Below are positions 55,927 through 63,199 of a DNA stretch of 64,000 nucleotides, piece by piece. Origin of the DNA: Phytohabitans sp052068095 (lineage in GTDB: Bacteria; Actinomycetota; Actinomycetes; Mycobacteriales; Micromonosporaceae). The notes under the pieces were generated by a model that was not told the origin of the DNA, did no database searches, and was given only the letters and a program-made list of their open reading frames with translations. Position 1 is the first letter of the stretch. Every line of letters begins with the position of its first letter. Position numbers and translations under genes: made by a program. The stretch covers positions 1 to 64,000 of the forward strand of contig NZ_JBQHDG010000005.1 of assembly GCF_052068095.1 (NCBI RefSeq). The letters are read 5' to 3'.

Positions 55927-56015
55927 CGGAGGGTGTGGGATTCGAACCCACGATGAGTGTCACCACCCATAGCGGTTTTCAAGACCGCCGCCATCGGCCA
56001 CTAGGCGAACCCTCC
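55927..56015 (-). tRNA. tRNA-Ser (anticodon TGA)
   Basis: Class II tRNA with acceptor GGAGGGT/ACCCTCC, anticodon loop CTTGAAA giving TGA, a long variable arm and T-arm GTGGGTTCGAATCCCAC. CCA is not encoded. Reads UCA and wobble codons. It completes the set of four serine tRNAs in the window. Confidence 0.95.
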
Positions 56016-56100
56016 TGGACCGCGACGTGCGGCAGTCGACTGCCGCAGCCGTGCCTAGTGTGCCATGGGGCCCAACCTCCGTGGGTGGGACACTGTCGCC

Positions 56101-57021
56101 GTGCGCGCGATCACCATCACCGAGCCCGGTGGGCCGGATGTGCTTGCCTGGAACGAGGTGCCGGACCCCGTGCCGGGGGCTGGCGAGGTCCTGATCCGCA
56201 CCGCGGCGTCGGCGGTCAATCGGGCGGATCTGCTCCAGCGCCAAGGGCTTTACAGCCCGCCGGCCGGGGCGTCGCCCTACCCGGGGCTGGAGGCCAGCGG
56301 CGTCGACGCGGCCACCGGCGAGCCCGTATGCGCGCTCCTCGGTGGTGGGGGCTACGCCGAGCTCGTCGCGGTGCCGGCAGCGCACACGTTGCCGGTACCA
56401 AAAGGGTTGTCGGTCGAAGAGGCGGCCGCGCTGCCTGAGGTGGCCTGCACCGTTTGGTCCAACCTCGGCCACGACCTGCGGGGTAAGACGCTCCTGATCC
56501 ATGGTGGTGGGAGTGGCATCGGCACGTTCGCGATCCAGTACGGTGTGGCGCTTGGTGCGACGGTGGTCACGACGGCGCGGAAGAGCAAGCATGACCGGCT
56601 CACGGAGCTTGGCGCGCACCGCACGATCGACTACACCGACGAGGACTGGGCCGCCGACGTAAGGGCCGACATCATCCTCGACATCATCGGGGCGCGTTAC
56701 CTCGCGCGAAACGTCGAGGCGCTCGCCACCGGCGGGCGGCTGGCGATCATCGGGATGCAGGGCGGGGCCAAGGCGGAGTTGGACCTGCGGGCGTTGGGCA
56801 CGAAGCAAGGGTCGATTTCGATGACCTTGCTGCGGGCCCGTGGCCACGACGAAAAGGCCGCCATCGTGCGTGGGGTGCGGGAGCACGTCTGGCCGCTTGT
56901 CGAGTCGGGGGCGATCAAGCCGGTGATCTACCGCCGGGTGCCGATGTCGCAGGCCGCGGAGGCGCACCGGATCGTGGAGGCCAGCGACCACCTCGGCAAA
57001 GTCCTGCTCACGGTCAGCTAG
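56101..57021 (+). CDS. NAD(P)H:quinone oxidoreductase, zinc-free MDR superfamily
   Basis: A 306-residue medium-chain reductase of the quinone oxidoreductase (PIG3/QOR) type. The cofactor motif is HGGGSGIGTFAIQ, and the N-terminal signature is NRADLLQRQGLYSPPAGASP. No zinc-ligand set is present. It reduces quinones or reactive carbonyls with NADPH. The GTG at 56101 starts the family sequence RAITITEPGG; GACACT lies at -12 to -7. Its 3' end overlaps convergent soxR by eight bases; such reductases are classic SoxR targets, but the SoxR-like dyad here is on the far side of soxR. Confidence 0.9.
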   Translation: MRAITITEPGGPDVLAWNEVPDPVPGAGEVLIRTAASAVNRADLLQRQGLYSPPAGASPYPGLEASGVDAATGEPVCALLGGGGYAELVAVPAAHTLPVPKGLSVEEAAALPEVACTVWSNLGHDLRGKTLLIHGGGSGIGTFAIQYGVALGATVVTTARKSKHDRLTELGAHRTIDYTDEDWAADVRADIILDIIGARYLARNVEALATGGRLAIIGMQGGAKAELDLRALGTKQGSISMTLLRARGHDEKAAIVRGVREHVWPLVESGAIKPVIYRRVPMSQAAEAHRIVEASDHLGKVLLTVS

Positions 57022-57457
57022 GCGGCAGCAGCAGGCGTGGGCCTGCGCCTTCCGCCGACAGCTGGTCGTCGGGGTTGTAGAGGCGGCACCGTTGCAGTGA
57101 CAGGCAGCCGCAGCCGATGCAGCCGGTCAGGTCGTCGCGGAGGCGTTCCAGGAAGGCGATCCGCTCGTTGAGCCGGCCCCGCCAGCTCGCGGACAGCGCG
57201 GCCCAGTCGGCCGTCGTGGGGGTACGCGACTCGGGCAAAGAGGCCAGCGCCTCGCGGATTTCCTCCAGCGACACACCGACCTGCTGGGAGATCCGGATGA
57301 AGGCCACGCGGCGGAGCTCGGCGCGTTCGTACCGGCGCTGGTTGCCGCCCGTACGCACCGCGCGGATCAGGCCCAGCCGCTCGTAGTACCGCAGCGCGGA
57401 GGCTGCCACGCCGGAGCGTCGCGAGAGTTCTCCGATGGTCAACGAGGCGTCGGTCAT
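57014..57457 (-). CDS. soxR: Redox-sensitive MerR-family activator SoxR
   Basis: A 147-residue regulator activated by oxidation of a [2Fe-2S] cluster. The MerR helix-turn-helix starts LTIGELSRRSGVAASALRYY. The cluster ligands are C113, C116, C118 and C124 in CIGCGCLSLQRC, matching the spacing of E. coli SoxR. The ATG at 57457 faces a dyad shared with the split transketolase genes. In actinomycetes SoxR responds to redox-active compounds and controls a few genes, often including reductases and exporters. Confidence 0.95.
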   Translation of the reverse strand: MTDASLTIGELSRRSGVAASALRYYERLGLIRAVRTGGNQRRYERAELRRVAFIRISQQVGVSLEEIREALASLPESRTPTTADWAALSASWRGRLNERIAFLERLRDDLTGCIGCGCLSLQRCRLYNPDDQLSAEGAGPRLLLPPS

Positions 57458-57464
57458 AGGTCCC

Positions 57465-57495
57465 TTGAGTTGAAGTGCGCTTTAACTTGCACCCT
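57465..57495 (+). promoter_or_regulatory. SoxR-type promoter for the transketolase pair
   Basis: AGTTGAAG-TGCG-CTTTAACT (57468-57487) is a dyad with one mismatch. It lies between TTGAGT (57465-57470, -35) and CACCCT (57490-57495, -10), which are 19 bases apart. A 19-bp spacer with a central dyad is the hallmark of MerR-family activated promoters. The -10 lies at -12 to -7 of the ATG at 57502. Binding by the adjacent SoxR is inferred. Confidence 0.6.
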
Positions 57496-57501
57496 AGCCA
57501 T

Positions 57502-58182
57502 ATGACCGCACCGACGACCACGGCCAAGCTGGACGAGCTGCTCAGCAGGCTCACCGGCGACGAGAAACACGGACCCAGCGCGCACTCCACCCTCGACGTG
57601 CTGTGGGTCCTCTACGACCGGGTGCTGCGCGTCTCACCCGACCGGCCGGACGACCCGGACCGCGACCGCTTCCTGCTCTCCAAGGGGCATGGGCCGGCTG
57701 CCTACTACGCCGTGCTCGCGGCCAAGGGCTTCATCCCCGAGGAGTGGCTCGACGACCTCGCCGGACCGGACAGCCGGCTCGGGCACCACCCGGATCGCCT
57801 GCTCGTGCCCGGCGTCGAGATCGGCTCGGGCTCGCTGGGCCACGGCCTCGGTCTGGGCGTGGGCACCGCGTTGGGGCTGCGGGCCCAGGGCCTCACCGAG
57901 CCCCGCGTGTACGTGATGACCGGCGACGCCGAGCTCGACGAAGGTTCCAACCACGAGGCGATCGCGTACGCGGGCGCGACCGGCCTCGCCAACCTCACCG
58001 CGGTCGTCGTCGACAACCAGTCGTCCACGCACGGGTGGCCGGGTGGGCTGGCGAGCCGCTTCCACGGCTGGAGCTCGTCCACTGTCGACGGTGGCGACCA
58101 CGACGCGATCGAGGCGGGGTTGCGGGCGCACACCGGCACCGCGCCGCACGTGGTCGTGGCCGTTGTCGAGCAGAAGGGTTAG
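57502..58182 (+). CDS. Transketolase, N-terminal (ThDP-binding) subunit
   Basis: First half of a split transketolase, 226 residues. The ThDP and metal site is recognisable: SKGHGPAAYYAVLAAKG, GSGSLGHGLGLGVGTALG, and MTGDAELDEGSNHEA with VVVDNQSSTHG in place of the usual GDG...N motif. Transfers two-carbon units between sugar phosphates together with the next gene. Split forms occur in archaea and actinomycete secondary gene sets beside a normal full-length Tkt. The upstream SoxR-type promoter points to induction under redox stress. Confidence 0.88.
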   Translation: MTAPTTTAKLDELLSRLTGDEKHGPSAHSTLDVLWVLYDRVLRVSPDRPDDPDRDRFLLSKGHGPAAYYAVLAAKGFIPEEWLDDLAGPDSRLGHHPDRLLVPGVEIGSGSLGHGLGLGVGTALGLRAQGLTEPRVYVMTGDAELDEGSNHEAIAYAGATGLANLTAVVVDNQSSTHGWPGGLASRFHGWSSSTVDGGDHDAIEAGLRAHTGTAPHVVVAVVEQKG

Positions 58183-58186
58183 ACCG

Positions 58187-59056
58187 ATGCGAGAGACCTT
58201 TGTGGACGCCGCCACCGCGCTGCTGGACGACAACCCGCGTACCGCCGTGGTGCTCGCCGACATCTCGGCCGCCGCGTTCGAGCCGGCCGCCCGCCAGCAC
58301 CCGGACCGGGTCATCAACGTGGGCATCCGCGAGCAGCTCATGCTCGGCGTCGCCGGCGGCCTGGCGCTGACCGGGCTGCGGCCGATCGTGCACTCGTACG
58401 CGCCGTTCGTGGTGGACCGGGCGTACGAGCAGATCAAGCTGGACCTGAACCACCAGGGCGTGGGCGCGGTGCTGGTGAGCATCGGCGCTTCCTACGACGC
58501 CTCGGCCGAAGGGCGCACCCACCAGTCCCCCGGCGACGTGGCGCTCTTCGACACGCTGGGCGGCTGGACCGTGCATGTACCCGGTCACGCGGACGAAATC
58601 GGACCGCTGCTGACCGCGGCGGCCGCGCACGACGAGCCGGTCTATGTGCGACTGTCCACTCAGCACAATGCGGAGGCACGGCCGGCGACCGGGCTCCAGA
58701 CACTCCGCCGGGGTGGGCAAGCGGCGGTGGTGGCGGTCGGGCCGATGCTCGACACCGTGCTCGCGGCGGTGGACGGGCTGGACGTGACCGTGGCGTACAC
58801 GAACACGCCCCGCCCGTTCGACGTCAAGGGCCTGCGGGCGCTGGGGCACAGCGACGTCGTCCTGGTGGAGCCGTACCTGGCCGGTACGTCGAGCGCCGTG
58901 GTCTCGGACGCGCTGCGCGACGTGCCGCACCGCCTGCTCAGCCTTGGCGTGGTGCGCACCGACCTGCACCGCTACGGCAGCCCGAAGGACCACGCGCGGT
59001 GGCACGGGCTCGACCCGGCCGGTGTGCGGCAGTCGATCAGCGCTTTCGTGGGCTAG
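58187..59056 (+). CDS. Transketolase, C-terminal (pyrimidine-binding) subunit
   Basis: Second half of the split transketolase, 289 residues. The catalytic Glu region RVINVGIREQLMLGVAGGLA and SYAPFVVDRAYEQIK fit the Pyr domain; the remaining part is the C-terminal domain (VVAVGPMLDTVLAAV, DVVLVEPYLAGT). The ATG at 58187 lies four bases after the N-subunit stop, so translation is coupled. Its end overlaps the convergent glycosyltransferase by 20 bases. Confidence 0.88.
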   Translation: MRETFVDAATALLDDNPRTAVVLADISAAAFEPAARQHPDRVINVGIREQLMLGVAGGLALTGLRPIVHSYAPFVVDRAYEQIKLDLNHQGVGAVLVSIGASYDASAEGRTHQSPGDVALFDTLGGWTVHVPGHADEIGPLLTAAAAHDEPVYVRLSTQHNAEARPATGLQTLRRGGQAAVVAVGPMLDTVLAAVDGLDVTVAYTNTPRPFDVKGLRALGHSDVVLVEPYLAGTSSAVVSDALRDVPHRLLSLGVVRTDLHRYGSPKDHARWHGLDPAGVRQSISAFVG

Positions 59057-59738
59057 TGCGCCGGGCCCGCTCGCGGCCGAGGATGAACAGCGCCTCGACG
59101 CCGTCCTTCCAGGTGATCTTCTTGCCTTCCTCACGGCCGCGGGCCCGGTAGCTGATCGGCACCTCGTAGGGCCGGATGCGGCGGCGCAGCAGCTTGCCGG
59201 TGACCTCGGCCTCCATCCCGAACCCGCGGGAGTGGACGTCCAAGGACCGGTAGAGCGCGACCGGCATCAGCTTGAAGCAGGTCTCGAGGTCGCCGATGTA
59301 GGAGTTGAACAGCACGTTGGCGGCGGTGGTGACGGCCTTGTTGCCCATCACGTACCAGAAGCTGTATGCGCTGTGACTGCCGAATGTGCGGTTGCCGTAG
59401 ACCACGGTGGCCCGGCCGTCGAGCACGGGGGCGAGAAGCTTGGGGATGTCCTGCGGGTCGTACTCGAGGTCGGCGTCGAGGATCACCATGTACTCGCCCT
59501 CGGCATGCTGCACCGCGGTCTTGATCGCGGCACCCTTGCCGGCGTTGCGCTGGTGGGTGATCACCCGCAGCCGGGCGTCGTCGGCCCGCCCGAGCACCTC
59601 GGCCGTGCCGTCGCGGCTGCCGTCGTCGACGACCACGAGCTCGATCTCGCACGGGTAGTCGACCGCGAGCGCCTGCTTGAGCGCGTCCGCGACGCGTTCT
59701 TCCTCGTTGTAGACCGGCATGAGGATCGAGAGCTTCAC
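59037..59738 (-). CDS. Family 2 glycosyltransferase, polyprenol-phosphate mannosyltransferase-like
   Basis: A 233-residue GT-A enzyme without membrane helices. Motifs are LSILMPVYNEEERV at the start, VVDDGSRDGT, the metal-site DADLEYDP and RGFGMEAEVTGKLLRR. Closest in form to dolichol- or polyprenol-phosphate mannose/glucose synthases and similar envelope enzymes. The ATG at 59738 gives the family start. Acts at the cytoplasmic face of the membrane; donor sugar not known. Confidence 0.88.
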   Translation of the reverse strand: MKLSILMPVYNEEERVADALKQALAVDYPCEIELVVVDDGSRDGTAEVLGRADDARLRVITHQRNAGKGAAIKTAVQHAEGEYMVILDADLEYDPQDIPKLLAPVLDGRATVVYGNRTFGSHSAYSFWYVMGNKAVTTAANVLFNSYIGDLETCFKLMPVALYRSLDVHSRGFGMEAEVTGKLLRRRIRPYEVPISYRARGREEGKKITWKDGVEALFILGRERARRTSPRKR

Positions 59739-59814
59739 GGGGTCTCCACGGGCCGCTGGCTAGAACCCGACCAGCCTAGCTTGACCCGCTTCGCCGCGTG
59801 TGGATGGGTACGAA

Positions 59815-59848
59815 ACGGACTCCCCCGCCCGCCCGCGGGGGAGTCCGT
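59815..59848 (-). terminator. Strong hairpin terminator after the 59870 lipoprotein gene
   Basis: ACGGACTCCCCCGC (59815-59828) pairs perfectly over 14 bases with GCGGGGGAGTCCGT (59835-59848), with a six-base loop. It lies 22 bases past the lipoprotein stop codon and 77 bases before the glycosyltransferase start, ending the two-component operon. Confidence 0.8.
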
Positions 59849-59869
59849 CCGGAGCGCTCGCGGCGCAGG

Positions 59870-60379
59870 TCACGAGCGTGGCACCACGATCAGCCGGGCG
59901 ACGAACTTTTCTCCGTCCTTGGCCCCGGCGACACCGACCTGTGTCCCGGTCGCGATCTCCTCGGGCTTGACGGTCGACGAGTGCCGCACCACGTGCAGGT
60001 CGGCGGCGAAGCTCCAACTCGCCGTGTACCCGTCGGTGGACTTCACGGTGATCGAGGAGTCGCCGATCTCGGTCACCTCGCCGCGCTGCACGGCGACCGT
60101 CTTGGTCCCGTCCTTGGTCTGCACGACCACCTCGCCGTGCAGGACGTTCTTCCGGAGCAGGACCCGCGCCTTGCGACGCTCCTTTCGATCCGGCGCGGCG
60201 GACGGAGACGCGGAAGGCGACGGGTCGAGCCCCATCGCCGCCAGCGCCTGGCCCTCCGCGCCCATCGCCGCGGCGACCTCGACCGCGGCTCCGCCGGCCG
60301 GCCCCACCGGGCCGCCACCGCATCCCACCAGCCCCATCGCCAGCACTCCGCTGGCCACCACAAGTCCGAGACGTTTCAT
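59870..60379 (-). CDS. Lipoprotein, DUF5666-like
   Basis: A 169-residue lipoprotein with signal MKRLGLVVASGVLAMGLVGC and lipobox LVGC. The mature protein ends in a beta-rich domain (LHGEVVVQTKDGTKTVAV, GEVTEIGDSSITVKSTDG) resembling DUF5666/OB-type modules. It lies 35 bases after the histidine kinase gene and is probably co-transcribed with it, so it may be a target or an accessory sensor. Confidence 0.75.
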   Translation of the reverse strand: MKRLGLVVASGVLAMGLVGCGGGPVGPAGGAAVEVAAAMGAEGQALAAMGLDPSPSASPSAAPDRKERRKARVLLRKNVLHGEVVVQTKDGTKTVAVQRGEVTEIGDSSITVKSTDGYTASWSFAADLHVVRHSSTVKPEEIATGTQVGVAGAKDGEKFVARLIVVPRS

Positions 60380-60414
60380 GTGGAACAGCGTCCGCCGGGC
60401 TGGCGAGGGCACCG

Positions 60415-61812
60415 TCAAGGCTGTGTTCGGGGTTCGTAAGGAGGCAGCAGCACGGTGAAGCGGGCACCGCCCTCGGGTGCGTGACCGGCCTCGATCGTGC
60501 CGCCCAGCCGACGTACGAGACCGGCGGCGAGCGCCAGGCCGAGGCCGCTGCCGACCTTGCGCACGCCCTCGTAACGCTGCCGCAGCGCGCCGCGCTCGAA
60601 GGCCACGGCGAGGTCGTCGTCGGTGAGCCCCGGGCCGCCGTCGCGCACCTCCAGCACCACGCCGCGCGGGGTGGGCCCGGCCGCGAGCACGAGTGGCGCG
60701 CCCGCGGGCAGGACGCGCAGCGCGTTTTCCAGCAGTCCGTCGACCACCTGCCGGATCCGCCCCGGATCGGTGAAGACGGGCACCTCGGGCGCGGGCAGCT
60801 CCACCCACAGCACCACGCCGGCGGCGGCGCAGCGACCGCCCCAGGCCTCGGCGGCGTCCCGGACCAGCGCCGCCAGGTCGATCCGCATCGGCGCGAGGGG
60901 AAAGTCGGCCGCCTCCAGCCGGGCCAGCGCGAGCAGGTCGCTGACCAGCCGGTCGAGGTGCTCGGCCTCGGCGAGCATGGTCTGGCCGGCCCGCTGGGCG
61001 CCCTCTTCGGCGACGACACCGTCGGCGAGCGCCTCGGCGTACCCGCGGATCGCGGTCAGCGGTGTGCGCAGCTCGTGCGAGACGGACAGCAGGAACTCGC
61101 GCTGCCGCCCCTCGCTCGTTGCGAGGGCGGCGGCCAGGTCGTTGAGGGCGTACGCCAGGTCGGCGGCCTCCTGCGGCGGCTCCACCGGCACCCGCACCCG
61201 CCGGTCGCCGGCACGCAGGCGGGCGGCGGCCGTGGCCGCGTTGCGGATCGGGCGCACCATGCGGCGGGCGATCAGCACACCGGCGCCGACGCCGGCGGCA
61301 AGGCCCGCGAGCAGGGGCAGCCAGATGACGCCCAGCACCTGCCGCCACAGCCCTCTGGGCCGGGGCGAGGTCAGCACGACGCCGTTGCCACCGGGCAGTG
61401 CTCGGCCGACCACAATGGACGGACGGAGGCGGCTGACGTCCTGTCCGGCGGCGATCTGCGCCACCACCTGCGGCGGCAGCCCCGGCCGGTCCGGCTGGCC
61501 GGCCCGGATCAGGTAGGCGTCGATCTCCTCGGTGCGCAGCTGCCGGATCAGCCGTTCCTCGTCGCCGGTGCGGCCGCTGTTGAGGCGTGGACGCAGGAGC
61601 TTGGCAGCGACCTGCGCCTGCTGGTCGAGCGAGTCGCGCGCCTGCCGCTCGACGCCCCGTACCGCGATGGGCACCGCGATCAGGGCGGTAACCAGCACCG
61701 ACACCACGGCCACCGCGCACGCGGCCAGCACCGCGCGGGCGGTGAGGGTACGCCCGAGGGGGCGGCGCCGCACGATCGGCAACAGCTGAGTCAGCTCGGG
61801 GCGGTCAGGCAT
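60415..61812 (-). CDS. Sensor histidine kinase
   Basis: A 465-residue membrane kinase. A basic head precedes a helix at about residues 25-50; an extracytoplasmic domain of about 110 residues follows, then a helix at about 162-184 and HAMP. The H-box is LSVSHELRTPLTAIRGYAE, the N-box VVDGLLENALRVL and the G-box GSGLGLALAAGLVRRLG. Not a paralog of the module 1 and 2 kinases by loop size or H-box. The start overlaps the regulator gene stop by eight bases. Confidence 0.93.
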   Translation of the reverse strand: MPDRPELTQLLPIVRRRPLGRTLTARAVLAACAVAVVSVLVTALIAVPIAVRGVERQARDSLDQQAQVAAKLLRPRLNSGRTGDEERLIRQLRTEEIDAYLIRAGQPDRPGLPPQVVAQIAAGQDVSRLRPSIVVGRALPGGNGVVLTSPRPRGLWRQVLGVIWLPLLAGLAAGVGAGVLIARRMVRPIRNAATAAARLRAGDRRVRVPVEPPQEAADLAYALNDLAAALATSEGRQREFLLSVSHELRTPLTAIRGYAEALADGVVAEEGAQRAGQTMLAEAEHLDRLVSDLLALARLEAADFPLAPMRIDLAALVRDAAEAWGGRCAAAGVVLWVELPAPEVPVFTDPGRIRQVVDGLLENALRVLPAGAPLVLAAGPTPRGVVLEVRDGGPGLTDDDLAVAFERGALRQRYEGVRKVGSGLGLALAAGLVRRLGGTIEAGHAPEGGARFTVLLPPYEPRTQP

Positions 61813-62494
61813 CGACCGCGTACCCGACGCCGCGGTGGGTGCGCAGCACGGCCGCGCCGGCGCCGAGCTTGGCCCGTACCTGCGCCACGTGCACGTCGAC
61901 CGTGCGGGTGCCCGTGTGCGCCGCGTATCCCCAGACGCTGGCCAGCAACTCCTCGCGGGTGAACACCCGGCCGGGCCGGCCCATCAGGTGTGCCAGCAGG
62001 TCGAACTCGGTGGAGGTCAGCTGCACCGGCGCGCCGTCCACGCTGACCGACCGGCGGCCCGGGTCGAGCGTGACCGGTCCCACGGTGTGTGGCCGTCCCT
62101 CCGGCGCGCCGGCCGTGCGGCGCAGCACCGCCCGCACCCGGGCGACGAGCTCGCGCGGGCTGAACGGCTTGGTCACGTAGTCGTCGGCGCCGAGCTCCAG
62201 CCCCACGATCCGGTCGACCTCGTCGTCGCGGGCGGTGAGGAAGATGACCGGCGTCCAGTCGCCGCCCGCACGCAGCTGGCGGCACACCTCGGTGCCGGAG
62301 AGGCCGGGCAGCGCGATGTCGAGCACGCAGACCACCGGCCGCATCCGCCGCGCGGCCGCGAGCCCGGCCGTGCCCTCGTGCTCGACGTGCACACCGAAGC
62401 CGTCCCGGGCCAGGTACATCCTGACCAGGTCCGCGATGGCCCGCTCGTCTTCCACGACGAGCACCAGGCCCTTCGACTCCACGGCACTCATCAT
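61805..62494 (-). CDS. OmpR-family response regulator
   Basis: A 229-residue regulator. The receiver has VVEDE, phospho-acceptor D59 (VCVLDIALPG), FLTARD and the KPFSPRELVARV turn; the winged-helix domain has TSTEFDLLAHLMGRPGRVF and TRTVDVHVAQVRAKLG. Two adjacent ATG codons (62494 and 62491) are possible starts; a longer frame from 62563 is not supported. First gene of the regulator-kinase-lipoprotein operon. Confidence 0.93.
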   Translation of the reverse strand: MMSAVESKGLVLVVEDERAIADLVRMYLARDGFGVHVEHEGTAGLAAARRMRPVVCVLDIALPGLSGTEVCRQLRAGGDWTPVIFLTARDDEVDRIVGLELGADDYVTKPFSPRELVARVRAVLRRTAGAPEGRPHTVGPVTLDPGRRSVSVDGAPVQLTSTEFDLLAHLMGRPGRVFTREELLASVWGYAAHTGTRTVDVHVAQVRAKLGAGAAVLRTHRGVGYAVDA

Positions 62495-62547
62495 GTCCGA
62501 ACGCCGCGCGCCTGGGCAGCACGGGATTGTTCGAGGAACGTTTGGGT

Positions 62548-62582
62548 TTGGGGCGCCCCGCACGGGGAGCGGGACGCCCCAA
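62548..62582 (-). terminator. GC-rich hairpin downstream of the 62660 gene
   Basis: TTGGGGCG (62548-62555) pairs with CGCCCCAA (62575-62582) and an inner CCCGC/GCGGG extends the stem. It lies between the hypothetical gene and the regulator start, as a second termination structure. Confidence 0.6.
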
Positions 62583-62586
62583 CCAG

Positions 62587-62659
62587 CGAACCTTTTTCAA
62601 CCTCCCCTTGCGGTAAGACCGGAGCGCGAGCGCCGCGCGGTCCAGGTTGAAAAGGTTCG
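62587..62659 (-). terminator. Long-armed inverted repeat right after the 62660 gene
   Basis: CGAACCTTTTTCAACCT (62587-62603) and AGGTTGAAAAGGTTCG (62644-62659) are complementary with one bulged base; 40 bases lie between. The right arm ends at the stop codon of the hypothetical gene. Could be a terminator, a processing signal or a binding site. Confidence 0.55.
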
Positions 62660-63154
62660 TCAGGCGGCAGCCGGCACGTGCAGCGCTTCTGGCGCTGTTA
62701 CACGAGGTGCCTGCTGGGCGCGCTCGGCCACCAGACGGGGACGGAAGGCGTGGCTGAGTAGCGCGTCCAGGTGCCAGACCTGCTTTGGATGACCGGTCTT
62801 GATCCAGAACCGCTCGCGGATGCCGTCCACGGCCGTCGCGGCGAGCTCGACCGCGGCGAGGCGCGGGTCCGGGTTCCAGGTGACGTTGCTGAGGTGCCGA
62901 AGCTCGGTGTTGAGGTGCAGGCGGAGGCGGTGCAGCACGCGGGTCTCCTGGGTCACCACCAGGCGGCGGTACGTCAGCAGGAGCAGGAACTCGCCTTGCA
63001 TCGGCCGATCCGGGCGGAGGCAGCGGGTGACCAGGACCGTCGCGTCGTCGGCTTCCACGCACCGCCGAAAGACGGGCATGTGGCGGCTCACGGTGGAGAT
63101 GGCCACGCCGGCCTCGGCGGCGGCGGGCAAGAACGTTCGGGAGAACACGTCCAT
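62660..63154 (-). CDS. Hypothetical protein
   Basis: A 164-residue soluble protein, unrecognised. It has predicted helices and strands with several conserved-looking polar patches (STVSRHMPVFRRCVEADDA, GEFLLLLTYRRLVVTQE, NTELRHLSNVTWNPDPRLA). The strand-helix order recalls PH-like or small signalling domains, but I cannot assign it. It ends at a long inverted repeat. The upstream gene is a thiolase 45 bases away on the same strand. Confidence 0.65.
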   Translation of the reverse strand: MDVFSRTFLPAAAEAGVAISTVSRHMPVFRRCVEADDATVLVTRCLRPDRPMQGEFLLLLTYRRLVVTQETRVLHRLRLHLNTELRHLSNVTWNPDPRLAAVELAATAVDGIRERFWIKTGHPKQVWHLDALLSHAFRPRLVAERAQQAPRVTAPEALHVPAAA

Positions 63155-63199
63155 GCCGCGTTTAACGAGGTGCTAACGGGATGTGTCGCGGGTCAGACG

